Origin: Pagrus major
Lineage: Eukaryota; Chordata; Actinopteri; Spariformes; Sparidae
Length of the DNA: 64,000 nucleotides
Direction: 5' to 3'
Assembly (NCBI RefSeq): GCF_040436345.1
Contig: NC_133230.1
Location: 20,780,197-20,844,196 of the forward strand
In this document: positions 1 through 13,420 of the stretch, piece by piece
Layout: each line of letters begins with the position of its first letter
Numbering within the stretch: position 1 is the first letter of the stretch
Position numbers and translations under genes: made by a program
Notes under the pieces: model-generated
What the model saw: only the letters and a program-made list of their open reading frames with translations
Told to the model about the DNA's origin: nothing
Database searches by the model: none

Positions 1-841
1 TTCCCATGGAGAATGGTTTGCGAGCAACTTAACAGCCCTGACTGTAATCCAGAGCTGTCAACACTCCACCATAGCAGCCGTTTGGGTTTAGTATTGTTTA
101 CAGAAACACTTTGGATCGGAGAGAGTGGTCGTTACATCTTGCGTGTGGAGAGAAAAACAGCTCCTCCTTATATTTGGTATAATCTCTGGATGCTGCTGAG
201 ACTGTGCCCAGGTTTGACAGCGTACAAAATCATTGGATCAGACCCAGCATGGGATAAAGCTAACAACAGTGCAGATTGAATACAGTACATGTGTGTGGGG
301 CAGCGACACGACTAGCTTGCAAGCTAGCAATCAGGTGCAGTTGATGCATATGGTGGTACAGCTCCAATGATGGCCTTACATATACCTTGAACAGCTGTGT
401 AACTGAAGCGCCACCAGCGAGGAGAGTCGATGTATTTCAGTACATTCATTGTCAAACCCTGCAAGGTCCATTTCAGTCCTGTGTTCTCTCTGGTAGCTTT
501 TTGGGTGGTGGGCGAGATCACAGAAAGGGGATTGGGGTGAAATGATGCAGGGCGATTTAAACAAAGCCCGAGGGCACCCACACAGCCCAACCCACACGCA
601 ATCACACATGCATGCACACACTCTCAAACATTCTCACACACATTATTTATGCAGGAGAAAAATATATTAACATTTGCATTACAAAACAGTACAAGGGCCT
701 CAGTGTAGTAAAATACGTCTTCTGTTGGATATAAATGTGGAGAAGAATCCGTGTGGGTTGTCATTACCTTACGTCTGCAAAACTACCTCTCCCTTTGCCT
801 TCAACAAAATATCTTTTCTCGTTTATGAAAAATATTCCCAG
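1..841. other. Region distal to the last visible peli2 poly(A) signal
   Basis: I see no coding exon here on either strand. The short open frames have no recognisable domain and no exon-like boundaries. The stretch is either intergenic or a further part of a long peli2 3' UTR, because the poly(A) signal chosen at 842-847 may not be the only one used. Confidence 0.5.
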
Positions 842-847
842 TTTATT
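842..847 (-). terminator. peli2: Candidate peli2 poly(A) signal (AATAAA on minus strand)
   Basis: The plus strand reads TTTATT, which is AATAAA on the minus strand, about 730 bases beyond the peli2 stop codon. It is the first such hexamer I noticed downstream of the stop. Pellino mRNAs can have longer 3' UTRs, so it may be one of several. Confidence 0.4.
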
Positions 848-1578
848 GGGATTTGAGGCACTGGATTATATCTCTATACACAAAAAGTCCCCCCCTCCCC
901 CATCCTTAATGTTTGTTCAGCAAATGGAAGCCAAATCTGGAGAGCTACGTGATCTAGATGCCACTAAGGGTTCAGGGCCGACAGGGCAATGGGGAGCACT
1001 TAACTCGTTAGACCCCGAGTTTCTCCTGGCTTCTCTCCCAGCCAACAGTCCAGCTGTCTGGCTCTGTAAAAACTTTCTCTCAGACCCACCAGGAATTGAA
1101 CTAAAAACCCTCCCCCTTTTTTGTATTCCCCAAACTACATTTCCTGTACCTGCTTCAGTCTGATTCATGAGTAAAAGCAATTCATTCCTTCTACAACCTT
1201 AATTCTATGGCTCTCTGATGGGAAACCAGCAGCCATTGTAGTTTAAAACAGCCCAGTGCTGGAGCCTTGTTTAAAGCGGTTGGTTGGCAGGACAGCTGAA
1301 ACAGTATTTCATTCTGGAGGAGCCAGGCACCTGTGGTCCAGTGTGCTTCACATCTCTGTGTCCCACAGTGGCCATCCAAACAGCCACAAGAGGCCCTGAA
1401 CAATCTGTAATGGCTCTCTGTTGTGCAGAATCCACAGTTTATGACCAGAACTTGAGAAGACTTACTCCTTTCCACAGCTGGCTTACACGAACAAAACAAA
1501 GCACAAAATAATGGGAACAGTTTCACAGCGTGTTGGCATTCCTGTCTAATCTTCTCTGCCGGAGCAGGACCCTTCCGC

Positions 1579-3324
1579 TCAGTCCACCGGGCCCTGGAAG
1601 ATTAGCTTGGAACAGCCCTGAGTGAGACTGAGCTGGGTGGCACAGAAGGGGCAGGCGGCGTGGAAGGCGTGGGTGCCGTGAGGCAGAGGGATCTCCGCCC
1701 AGTACTTGACGGACTTCTCCGAACACACGTGTCCGCACGGCACGAAGGCATGAGTTGGCGCACCCGTGTCCACGTAGAAGGCCGCCTCACAGCCTAGCCA
1801 CAGCGGCACGTAGGGCCCGACCATCCGGCACATGGGACACTCTCGCTGAGTGTTGGGCTCCTGCTCTGAACGGTGGCCCCAGTTGTGGTAACCGTGCACA
1901 TGGCCACATGCCAAGTAGACCCATGGCTGCTTGTCCTCGAGAGAGGAGAGGGCGCGGCTGCGTTGCATGCTGGGGAAGGCGAGCGTGTTGAGACCCACAG
2001 GGCACTGGGGCCGTGCTGCGTTGATCTCCTGCCTGAGAGCCTCCAGATGCTTTTGGGTGGGAGTGTGGAAGAGGCCTTCTGCAGTACGCCACAGCAAAGT
2101 GGCTCCACACAGATCCACCAGGGAGCCGTCCTGCAGAATATTACTCTCATTCTCCACCTGCAGAGGGAGATGTAGCAGGCACACATTTAGTTTCACTTAG
2201 CAAAACAAAAAAGAAAAGAATGCTCATGAATGTAACCACCAGAACCATGCAGTTCACCAGAAAAAACATTTAAAAGGGTGTCAATAATCTCTTTGCAAAC
2301 CAATTTGGGATCTAGGGGCTTCTGGAGACATGGATCATGTCAGACGGATGGAGATGTAGGTTAGTCCCCAGCTACTTCAGCTGTTAAGAGAATGCTACAA
2401 CGCTGTTCTGCTGTGAGGCTCAAGAAATGTTTTGTGGACTACGAAACCTCAGTCAAGTTTCCATCAGAATCAGGATGAGAAGATAATGACTGAATTTTAA
2501 TGTTTGGGTGAACTGTTCCTTAATACTCTATGATGCTTCAGTTAATGTATGTATACTAACCAGTTTGCCCGGGGTCTGTGCTGAGCGGGTCTCTCTCAGT
2601 GTGTAAACGTCGCCACAAACAGAGATCTCCCTCCAGACTCCAGGCTTTGACTCAGTCGTGAACCCGCCCTTAGGGTGCATTACCAGCACGCCATTGGTTG
2701 TCAGTCCGTCCATGTGACCGTCAGGATTCTTCCATTTTGCGGCTTTTTCCTATGGGTGAGACAGAACATAGATGATGATGCAACCGATTTGCTGTGTGGC
2801 AGTCCACTGTTTACACAACAGTGTCAATGAAAGGAATTCTTTATCTGGTGAGAACTGAACATCCAACTTTCCATTAGGACAGCAGTGTTAACAGGCGGTA
2901 CATTGAATAATAATTACCCCGAGGAAGATGTTTTTGGAGGAATCAAAACCAGCAGCGTAGATGCGAGCAGTGAAGGGCGGGTTGCGCTCACAGACAACTC
3001 GGCAGGCAAAACGGGAGATGGTGCTCTGTGTGATGGGAGTCTCCTCGCCCTCCTGGCCTCCTGCTATTGTGTCAGTCACCACAAAGTCTATTGGACTCTC
3101 AGTAGAACGCCCAATCTGCAAAACAACAGTCATTAATCAAAATCATGCCATATTATAATATGGTTTCTTGTGATCTCTTGCAGTATATTTGCATGGATGA
3201 ATAGAGGGTTTCTTTTTAATTTCCTCCAGACATCTGAACTCTGAACTGTTGCTTCCCGGCATTTCGGCCATTTGTCTGCTTGTGGCGGTTTGACATTTGA
3301 ATGATGGTGCACAAGATTATCTTG

Positions 3325-3356
<32 letters not shown>

Positions 3357-6300
3357 TAAAAATGCTGAGACACTACACACAGTTTCATGTAGCAGCATGT
3401 TATTATATCAGTGCATCTCTGAAGAGAATCCAAGTTTTTTTTGCAAAATATTATTTGTTTTATTTTCTAGTCCACCACAGAGTTCACCACTGAAATTTGT
3501 CCAAACAGTTCTCAAGCTGAATAAGCAGAGTTTAAAATAAGCATTTCCCCCTTTCATTTCCTCTTTTTTTTCACCTCAAGTCCTATTTTCTGAATAGTTT
3601 TCCTGTCTCTGCTGTGTCCGTTTCTATTTATTCAGTGTTGTTCACAGACACATGGACACAGGGCTGAATGTGAGGCACGTGTCCCTCTGCTCATCATCTC
3701 CTTGCTGTACATTCAGATTAAAGCTACAGACAGAACAGTTGCAGGCCACAAGCACTCTCTAGTGGTTCGGCAAGGGGAAAAAAAACAAGTCATAGCGGCA
3801 AATATTCATAATTAATTTTAGAGTTAACCAGATTAGTCAATCAAACCACAAGAAAAGAAATCAGCATATATTTTGATAATCACTGTCAAGTAATTTTTCA
3901 AGAAAATGTACCAAACAATAATTGATTACAGCTTCTAAAACCTGAGGTTTTTATGTTTTTCCTTGTTCTGTACAGTATCAAGGTATATATGTTAGCGCAA
4001 AGACAAAAAAAGAAGGTAAAACAAGCAATCCCCTTTGTGCCCCAGGAAATTATAATGGATCGATCATTGTCTGTTAGTGTTACTGAGCTTTACCTGAAAC
4101 ATGTCTGTGTCTTTGTCATGGCAGTACTCCACCACCACCGTCTGGTTTCTGGACAGTGTGTATGAGATGCTGTGTTGGCCTTTACAGTTCACAGCCTGAA
4201 ATAAAACAAACGACTAATTAAAAAACCTGTTACACATCATGATGCCATATTAAAACACACCAAATGGACATTTTAACAGTTTAAGTATAAGTGCGCCAAA
4301 AACAAAGGAGTGTTTTGTTTACCACCATCTGCCTTATACAGTCATTGCATCATTGCTGAGGTTAAATTACAAACCAGGGCAAAACAACAAAGATTCAACA
4401 ACAACCTAGGTGCTAGTTAGAAGAGAATACACTGTAAGTTTGTTTTCATTTTCATCATATTATTTACAACTAAAACAATTTGCATATTTTTATTCACAAC
4501 AGCAATTACAATTCCAGGACTTTCCAAGCATTTTCAATGTACCTTAAGCAAAATATGTCCAGACTCTCAAAGCCTGTATCCTTTAATGTTCGCTAAATTG
4601 AACAATAAACAAATATGACAATGGGAATGTTTCGATTTGTTTTCAAATATTATTAAGATACATTTTTCGTTAACATGAGTGATTGTCCTGATGAAACACC
4701 GGATTTTGTAGAAAATGAAGTCTTAGTATATTCACATATTTATCGCCTTGACAACATAACAGTCAACCTTTTTTTTCCAAACTTTCAAGACTTTGTAAAA
4801 TCCCTGATTAAAGCAAGAACACTTCTTCATTTCAGCATCATATTGCCTAAAACCGAAGATCCGTGGCAGGAATTTCTGGCAGAGGAACAGAGACGAGGAT
4901 GTGAAGTCACACTCCCATGACAGTGACCATAAACCGGCCTGAGTTAACACAAGCTCGCCTACCAGCTGAACTGCCTCAGTCAATCAGTGTAGTGACCGAG
5001 GGTGGTGGGTTAAAGCCACTCAGCTCCCATCAACACTTTACCACATGCCACTATCATCCCGCTCTAATCTGCGAATGCCATTTCCAAAACAACCCCCCTC
5101 CCCTCCTCCTCTTTGTCACGTGCAAGAGGGAAAGAGGGAGAGAGAAAGTGGGTCATCAGCGCTCTGCTGTAACCTCGGAGACAGACGGGGACAAATGTCA
5201 TCATCACATGCAGTCTTGTCTCGACTGCGCCACTACTAACAAATGGTGCTCCACCTGTTCGGAGAAGTCCGTGCACGCTCCAAACGGAAGCATATATTTT
5301 TATAAGCACACCCCCCAAAATGTCACACAACCCCTCCTTCAGTGAAAGGAAAGAAAATAAAAACACAGCCACATGCCACCCAACCCCCAAAGGAAGGACA
5401 AAGCAAACATTCACACATGCACAATTGCAGTAATTGAGATCAAGTGGCGAGATGAGAAAGCAGAGGCAGGATTTGAATATGCGACTGGCAGCGGCGTCAC
5501 AGGAGCTCCTCATTATCTGTCATGAACACCAGAGTGTGCACAGACACGTGAGCTTTCCCTCTCAGCTTCTGAGCCACAGAGCGTTCTCAGTTCGCTCATA
5601 TGACACTGCTACACTGTGAGGGAGCTGGAACAGGCTGGGGGACTGCTGCAGAAAAGAAAATAATAGAAAAAGAAGGGAGAAAGCTTGGTCTGCTTTACTC
5701 CGTATGCAAAAAGAAGGCTCTCCTCAAATTAAGCTCACCACACTGCTTGTCTCTAAGGAATGGCTATTTTTGACCTTGTGTACAGCTGGGAGTGTAGGGT
5801 CAGGCAACTGCAACAACTTCCTCCTCAGTTCAACTCTGCTATTCCCAGGCCTGGTAACAAACAGGGTGGCAGAGAGGAAGAGTGGTGAAAGGGGAAGAAG
5901 CGCACAGCAGTTCCCATCTCTGAAACAGTCCGTGCAAATGGCATTCTTTGCTCAGCTAAGCTGTGCAGTAAAAACAGCCGGGGTCCAATGAAACTTGGTT
6001 GTCTGAGCAAACTGTCTTAGGAACAACTCGCGGTGTCAACAGGTATCGGACACTTCAATTAAATGCTTTTCAAGACCTTTTCAAAAACATTTGTTACCAA
6101 ATGTAATACTGATTTTTGTGCAGAGGTAGGTTTTATGTAGGAATATCAGGCTCCAGACCAACTTTTTACAAGGGTTGCACTGGAGCGCCTAACTTTTTTG
6201 TTAAGGTGCAACAGCATATAATTTAGGTGCACCTGATAATACATTTTAATTACATTTCGTAACCCCTTTTGTGCATAAATGTTAACAGGAATAAAAGGTG

Positions 6301-9300
6301 GAGCTAAATGATTTTATTTAATTAATTCACAGCACACGCAACAAGAAATTGAAGAATTATAAAAAGGTATCATGTGCTAAAAAGTGCTTGAGAAACTCAA
6401 ATAAATGAATGTAAAGTATTTATGGGGTATTTTGAAAAATATTCAATGATAGAAAAGTTTAAACTTTCAGTTGCACCGGTGCAGAAATGTGGACTTATTT
6501 TGCCTTAAAGATATTGGACAAATGGAAGTAGATACAATGCATTTTTAAGAAATTCAAATTGATGGCCATTTAATGATTCTTAAGGCCTAATATGTATTAA
6601 GTTGAACTTAAAACATTTTAAGACTTTATAAGGACCTGCAGACACCCTGCAACTTGTAATGAGGAGCAGCAGAAACATCTTGAATGGAATGATGCACAAT
6701 CACTGCAATGAAAAAGCCTCCACCACAGAAAAACCTCTAAGCACATATCAGGAGTCAAGTTCCACAAGGTGAGAGTAACCTGAACCAGAGGGCCTAAACT
6801 CCCAACAAATGTCTGGAATATTGGCCTCTGAGAGGTGCAGAGGTAAGCACATCCCTCTGGCTTGTTTAGCAGTTTTGCTTGGGAACCAACGGCAGGAATG
6901 CAGACATGTTATACTCGACGGGGCAGTTTCTGGCAGGCACTCCGGTGCAAAGAAAAGCTATGAGGCCCGGCTAGGAGTTATTGTAGTGGAAATGTCAACA
7001 TTAAAGTCTGCCAACGATAATGTAAAGGAGTTCCATCAGCTACTGAAATCCCTGCTGCTGAGTTCCTGAGTTCAATCACAATATGAATCCCCTGTCTCAG
7101 TTATACGATCGCATGCTTGTATACATTTCTGTCTAAAATATACAGCAAAAGACACACAGACGATTGTTCATTCTCACTGAGAGTCAGTGTTAAATAAATC
7201 ACTTATTCATCCTCTGATCTGTACGGTACCTTGCTGGCCTGGGGTGTGTTGAGGATGTGCACAGTGCTCGGCTTAACACCATTGGCTTTGGTCCTCCTGT
7301 ACAGCGCAAATCTGCTTTTCCGTCTACCCCGATCTCCATTGGGCAGGGAGCCATTGTACCTGTCACAGAGGGGTGGGAAGAGGGAAGGGCAGCAAATTCA
7401 CAGTCAAATTTGTTATGAAAACTGCTTTTCAAGCTGCAAAAAAAAAAAAACATGTGTCTAATGTGATTTACAGGCAAAATTCTTGTAATCATATAACAAG
7501 TACACATGGGGAATTAGAAACATTCATGTTTTTTTTTTGTAAAAGGAGATTTGCCACGCATTACATCACTGGCAATCTAATGCACCCTATTAGCAAACTA
7601 AGCGTTACCTTGGATAATGTCTCTTATTACATAATGCACTCTGGTACTTGTGATTTCAGTGAGCCAACTCTGTGTAAACTGCAGCTGTTCTCTTGCTCTG
7701 TGTCCCAGCCAGGCAGGAGCAGGTTTTAAGATGCACGTCAGGTTTGGGAACGCACAGTCTGGGTGGAGGGCTGGCTCACATGACTGAAACTGGTTGTCTC
7801 ATAGCTGGATTTCATACACTGATACGGAAAGCTCTAAGATCCGATTTCAAAGCCTCTCAGCACGACTGGAAGAGCATCTAAGATTACTCTCCGTTTTCAC
7901 TTTTCAATACCAGATTCCAGTTTTGCCCTTCAGTCTGCTGCGAGGCACTTAGCCTGGGCAGCTCCTTGTGAATGAAGAAGCTTCCGGAAGCTCTGGTCCT
8001 CACCCCATCCACCAGCTGGTTCCTACAGCTGGGACACCCCATGCTCTACTCCCATCCAACACACAGACCTTCTGTCACATGCTCACATGTATCCACGGTG
8101 AGCCGAACAGCCACTTTGCACAACTGATATATCTCTATTAAAAGCCTCAGGTTTGCATAGCAATGAATATCACGGAGGGAATGATGAACTCCACCAACCA
8201 CAACACAACCTGACGTTTCTCGTTTTTGTTGCTACACAAATATAGCATCAAGAGGCTCTTTCTCCTCCTCCCTACCTCCCTCCAAAGCTAGTCCACCTGT
8301 CCCATGTCTCCACACGGCTGGCCAGGCATGGAAACACATGGTCCCAGTCAGCACAGTGCACAAAGCTGGCCTGTAGGATAAGCCACCCACAGAGAGCTAG
8401 AGAGGCAATGTGGACAAAACTACAACTAATATACTGACAGCAGGAGGACGATGGCAAAATAAAAGTGGATACAGAATTATATTTGTGTTTTAAAATGTTG
8501 AAATTCAGATTTTACTTAGATTGTTGATAGCTCTTGTCTAATAGTGGTTTTCTTTTATGTGTTGCTTTAAAGAGATCCATTCTGATAAGAAGGTACAGGA
8601 CAGTTCTCCTACAGTATGTCTATTAATCAGAAACTACAAACATATTGATCTTATGTGGTCTTGATCCATATGAGACAGAAATACTGATGATCTCTCATTA
8701 ATAAACACACGTTTGAAGCTAATTTAACAGTGTGAAGAGTCCAACTCTACACTCCAATTTCATCAGACCTGTCCTAGAAACATCCACCTAAATAAAGAGC
8801 AGCTAGGCCTATATATTATTCAGATTTCCTTGTAGTTATGGTGGGGGCTATCTGCTGGGAACCTGTGCCTGGAAGTCTCACATACAACACACAATAAGAT
8901 GATATGCAGCTCATCATTTTCGCCATGATGAATTCTGCAGAAAATACAACCATGGCTCTTTGAGAAACGCAGCACATGCCTTTTATTCATCGTTACATCG
9001 AGGAACCACCACCGTCACATTAGCAAGGACAGGCTCTTTAAAGCTGCGCTCCAACTAATTGTGATCGCTTTCCCTTTTGACCTGTGCCAGACAGACGGCG
9101 GATTTACCTTCCAATACTCAGTAGCAGGGATTAGAAGACTCTGGCGTATCACCTATCCTCCAGGGTTGCACTAAGGAGCCAACAGCACCTCCTACCTCTT
9201 ATGCTAACGTGAAAGGCTAATGTGCGGGGAATGAGGAGGAGATATGCTGAGTTGTTATAACCCTCATTAGCATGACACTGAGGCAGGGTGGCCTTAAAGG

Positions 9301-12300
9301 GTCACAGAGGGTGGCACAGAGGTCAGATGATGCTGCAAAGTAAGACTAAAGGCTATTAATGCTGCAGATACGTCAATCTAAACTGTACAATTTCGGGATC
9401 AGCAGAGAACAGATATTTGGAACAAGGGCTGCAACTAACGATTGTTTTCATTATCGATTAATCTGCCGATTATTTTCACGATTTGTTAAGTCTATACAAT
9501 GTCAAAGAATTGTGATTTTCTTTCGATCAACTAATCAATTAATCGACTAAACGTTGCAGATCTATTTGATAAACATCTTCAATAAAAATAAAAATTTGAC
9601 TGTCAAATTGTAGAATAACCAGCGACAGAATGTAACTAAGTACTGTACCTAAGTGCAATTTTGAGGTATTTGTACTTAGGTACTTCCATTATCCACACCA
9701 GAAAATAATAACATTTCAGAAGCTGGAATCAGAGAATTTAAGACTTTTTTGTCTTTAAAATAAAAAAGGCACATGGGGGAAAGATCCCAATAATCAGAAA
9801 ATGCTGGAACAAACAGCACATCATCACTACATGGGAGGCAGCCATTGGTCAACAGACTCGCATCTCATCTCAACAATCAGTGCCAGTTTGTACCAAAGAC
9901 GTCCCCTAGTTGATTTGTACACTTCCTTTACCGAGCGGTTCTTTAAGGAGAAATGTTCAAAGTTCAATCAATAGGCCCAGTCTCCCAGCCACAATGGACA
10001 GAGGAAGCTGAGGAGAGGCAAAGGCTGGGCCCTGATCAATCCATCCTTTCATTTCCAGGATACCCACACAGCCACCCCCGACCCCCCTCTCCCCTCCTCA
10101 CTGACCAGCACCAAGCCAATCCACCCAGGCAGGCAGAGATGGGGGGCAGCCATGCAAGTAATAAGAGCCACCACGGTCATGGCAACAAACCGCTGAGGGA
10201 ACTGCTGCTCAAACAAGCTTTGTTCCATGCTGTCAGCTATCTTGTCTACCATCAGTTTTATCAATGGGATGTGATGTCATGGTAGTGATTATACACCCGT
10301 CACATCTGATTCAAATATGTGTCTTTATGTCAGGAGAGAGAACAAAAGTAGCAGCTTCAAGCATGCCACATGCTCAGCCCGGGGTAATAAGCAGTCAGCA
10401 CTTTCTGTCCCTTATAATAAGCAGTCTGGCTGTGAATGTATGGGTGGAGGGCAGGGGACAAAACCACACTCTACCATGAGCTGAGTGTATAACCTTTATA
10501 AACACCTAATTTCAAGTGCTCCAAACAAACACTATATATGTAATTCCCACAGCACAAACTCCTAGAAATGTTCATTTTAAGTTTAAATAACTTTGAACTG
10601 AGTTGCAGGACTGGACAAACCCCAATCACTGATGACAAAGCAGGTGTTTTCATCATCTGTGGCCGATCTTGTTGCCCTTGACAGTTTATAAATATAAACA
10701 TGATTGTTGAGAATGATAACTGGCTGCAGTTTCACCTGAACAAATCCTGAAAAAACATAGTAGTGGTTTTGAAATCACTCTGACAAACAAAGAAAAGGCC
10801 ACACCAGGTTTTAGCAGTGACAGGATGAGACACGTATACTAATGCCCCTGCCTCGTGTGTTTTTACAGCAACAGATTATGGCTTTGTATTGTTTGAAATT
10901 TTGCAACACTTTGTGCCAATATGACGGCTTCAGGCTATCAGTGCCAAATCAATTAAAACCTTATTGTAATAATACATAGACTTCTTTTAAATTTAGCATA
11001 AGAAGCCTAAGTACTCCAATGTGAAGTGCTATCTCAACACAATGCAGGAGCTATGACATAGTAAACTAGTCTAAAGTAGGCTTTTGGCTTAGTTTCGATC
11101 AAGATATATCTGATAAAAGTATGAAACAAGATCAAATGAGGCATTTGATGTCAACTTCCAGTACTTGATCTGAAAACAATAACCTAAAACGAATAATCGA
11201 TACAATTTTTGGTCGATGCACAGAATATAAATAGGCGACCATTTATAAATGTAACTGATGTCATTTTTGCTTGTAAAAATGGTAAACAGTCATTGCCTGT
11301 TAAGATTTTCTGCTCACTGTAAAGTGAATATCTATCTATTTTTTTTACTGTTGATTGGTCAAAAACCAAATCATTCCAGCCTTCAGGAAATTGTAACAGA
11401 ATTTTTTCACATTTTCAGTCTTTTTATAAAACACATTAATTAAGATAATAATCGGTGAATGTCAGTAATCGATAATGAAAATAATATTTACTTAAATACT
11501 TAACAGTTTTTGATTCTCTGTGCCACAGACACATTTGGTATCAAAAGTATTGAGGCCCTTCAAAAGATTATTGGCAGAACCAAGATTCTAATGTCATTTA
11601 AGCATAAAACGCTAAAAGTACTGTAGAGTTTACAGATATAAACAACATACTGAGATTAAGAATAACTACACTGTTATTGTAAAATGCTCACTGTCACCAC
11701 CATGCTACAGAAAAGATAGCTTAATTAAAGGGCCTATGAAAGAAAACTGCGCCCACAGAGTTTGGGACCTTTAATCAAGGCTGCCATATGGAGATGTGAC
11801 AATATACACCCTGTGAGACTTTTCTAAGTCTATATGGTAGCTCTCCCCTTTTTTTATCTGTGGCTGCATCAGGCCATTGTGTGGAATCCTGCAAATCAAG
11901 TTTTATGGAAATATTTTGGTATGATTTTTGCATCAATGTGACGCCTAGACGATGTTTTTTATATAACCAATCACATCACAAATCACAGTCTGCCTCAAGG
12001 GGCTTGAAATGATTGAAGTACCTTGATTTCTCAAGCTCGGTTAGCCAAGGACATATATATATCCTTTGCAGCAATTTTATCCATAAACAATTGTCCGCAG
12101 ATGAATATAGTTCCCCAATGAATGATATAGCTACACAGAGATATTGTGGTATAAAATGTAATATCTGGTGATAAAGGGTTTTATCCCCCACTACAATGAT
12201 GGTGTTGGTCTTTAATGGTCCAAAAGCATGGTAGCTGTTAAGGTCCCCTACCTGATCATGTGAGCAGCAGACATTAGAGAATGTAAAGGATAGAAAACTA

Positions 12301-13087
12301 TTGAATTCAACAATGATCTGTTGGCATCTTGGAAGTAATGGCAAACCACGGCCTTGTAGTGCATGTGTGTGGGACTGTGACTTGTGTGTCTTGCAGATGT
12401 AAAGTTTTGTGGTCTACGCCACAGATAGTGTTGAGAAAATAGGACGAACCCTGGGGACTGGGGGGAGGGGACCATCACCACTTCCGAATTCCTTAAACCC
12501 CATGAATCCAACTTTAAGGTAGGAGGGAGCGCCCTGGTCAGAGAGTTGCTGAGTGCGTGATTCATTTCACCTCGGCCTCTAAAGTTGTCCTCAACCATCC
12601 GATCTATGTGGCCATGGTTCGGTTCAATCGTAGCCCTTGTTACGTTGTTCCTTTCCTGGTTATGAGCTAATGAAACATCGCCTTCAACTCGGCCCAAGTA
12701 AAAAATGTACACATTCGTGATTGCGCACGTGTCTGATTAGTGGAGTAACGTGAGCGCGTGAATCTCCACGGGGCTTGACGTGTTTCTTGAATATGTAGAG
12801 AGCTAGCCAACCGAGTAAAAGTCGACATGTGCCTGTATTAAAAAAAAAAACACATAATAAATCCTATTTTCAAAACTTACAGTCGCGTCGCTGAGTTGGC
12901 TGCGTGAGTGAAAGTTCCCTGGCGACATATACTCACTTTCTCGTCCACGTAAATGAGCTTAAACAGTGAAAATACCCCCAAAAAACACATATCAATAAAG
13001 ATGAACTTACCCCAGCACCACCAGCTCCCCGTACTTCACCGGGTCTTTGGACGGGGCGCAGTGCTCCTCTTGGCTTGACGAAAACAT
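1579..13087 (-). CDS. peli2: Pellino E3 ubiquitin-protein ligase 2
   Basis: Pellino proteins are RING-like E3 ligases that bind phosphorylated IRAK kinases and attach ubiquitin in Toll-like and IL-1 receptor signalling in the cytosol. I assembled six coding exons on the minus strand: 13011-13087, 7230-7359, 4094-4195, 2918-3115, 2561-2749 and 1579-2157. They give 1275 nt (424 aa plus stop), close to the 420 aa of human PELI2. The start MFSSSQEEHCAP and the stretch PVKYGELVVLGYNG fit PELI2 better than PELI1. The N-terminal part carries the FHA-like fold (for example FDSSKNIFLGEKAAKW). The C-terminal part carries the CHC2CHC2 zinc-binding pattern: CGH near residue 316, CPMC 339-342, CGHVC 373-377 and CPFC 401-404. 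All splice sites are GT-AG and the frame is continuous. The neighbouring ktn1 gene supports peli2, since KTN1 and PELI2 are neighbours in human. The 3' UTR continues below 1579. Confidence 0.96.
3324..3354. repeat. (TG)n microsatellite
   Basis: An uninterrupted TG dinucleotide run lies in the peli2 intron between the exons ending at 3115 and starting at 4094. It is likely polymorphic. I see no functional signal attached to it. Confidence 0.95.
4196..7229. other. peli2 intron 2, no gene seen
   Basis: This non-coding 3 kb lies between peli2 exons 2 and 3. It is AT-rich. Around 6590-6645 there is a fragment with runs such as TTAAGGCCTAATATG and GACTTTATAAGGACCTG that resembles sequence at 24630-24720 in ktn1, so it is probably a dispersed repeat. 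Open frames here are short and have no recognisable domains. Confidence 0.6.
9425..9563. mobile_element. Short inverted-repeat element (MITE-like)
   Basis: The sequence opens with GGGCTGCAACTAACGATT and closes with the related inverse ACTAAACGTTGCAG. The interior is rich in ATCGATTAAT. This matches a dispersed teleost repeat often assigned to hAT-type non-autonomous elements; the family assignment is from memory. It is short and encodes nothing. Confidence 0.55.
9620..9700. repeat. Fragment of the TACTTAAGTAC-type teleost repeat
   Basis: The run AGAATGTAACTAAGTACTG followed by AGTGCAATTTTGAGGTATTT is a partial copy of the element found in fuller form at 63315-63730 and 61595-61673. Only the left end is present. 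Confidence 0.6.
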
Positions 13088-13420
13088 GAGGCTTCTGGCT
13101 TCACTGTGTAACCTCAGCTATAGGCTACAGTAATAACAGCGTCTCAACACAAAAAATAAAAAAAAAATCACCAGGAATTCCCTTCAAAAGACGCGTCAGG
13201 CTCTCATTTCAGATCATATGTCGAGCGGCATATGTCTCCGTGCCCACACCAAATTCAGTTTTTCTATAAATAGACTGCTCTCAAACTTCTGTAGCGTGAC
13301 ATGGCAAAAATGTAACTTACTTGGCGGCTGAATCCGCTCTGAAGCAGATACAAAAACAGCGAGGAGCAGGGCCGGGACGTACCATTCGCCTGTTCTTTAC
13401 TTTGTGTAGGGGTGGACTCC
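13088..13420 (-). promoter_or_regulatory. peli2: peli2 5' UTR and probable promoter
   Basis: This is the sequence immediately upstream of the peli2 start codon on the minus strand. CpG dinucleotides are more frequent here and in the flank 12540-12960 than in the surrounding intron. I cannot place the transcription start, and I see no convincing TATA box in the right orientation. Confidence 0.45.

Larger units (their letters stand above)
7360..13010. other. peli2 intron 1 with dispersed repeat fragments
   Basis: This 5.65 kb first intron contains no exon that I can support. It holds repeat pieces near 9425-9563 and 9620-9700, and traces of the ATCGATTAAT-type repeat near 11190-11230 and 11440-11490. 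A 154-codon open frame on the minus strand at 12248-12712 is close to exon 1 but has no recognisable domain and no start or splice support. Confidence 0.6.

Noticed and set aside
12248-12712. 154-codon minus-strand open frame in peli2 intron 1
   Set aside because: There is no recognisable domain, no matching Pellino sequence and no splice link to exon 1. The assembled peli2 frame is complete without it.
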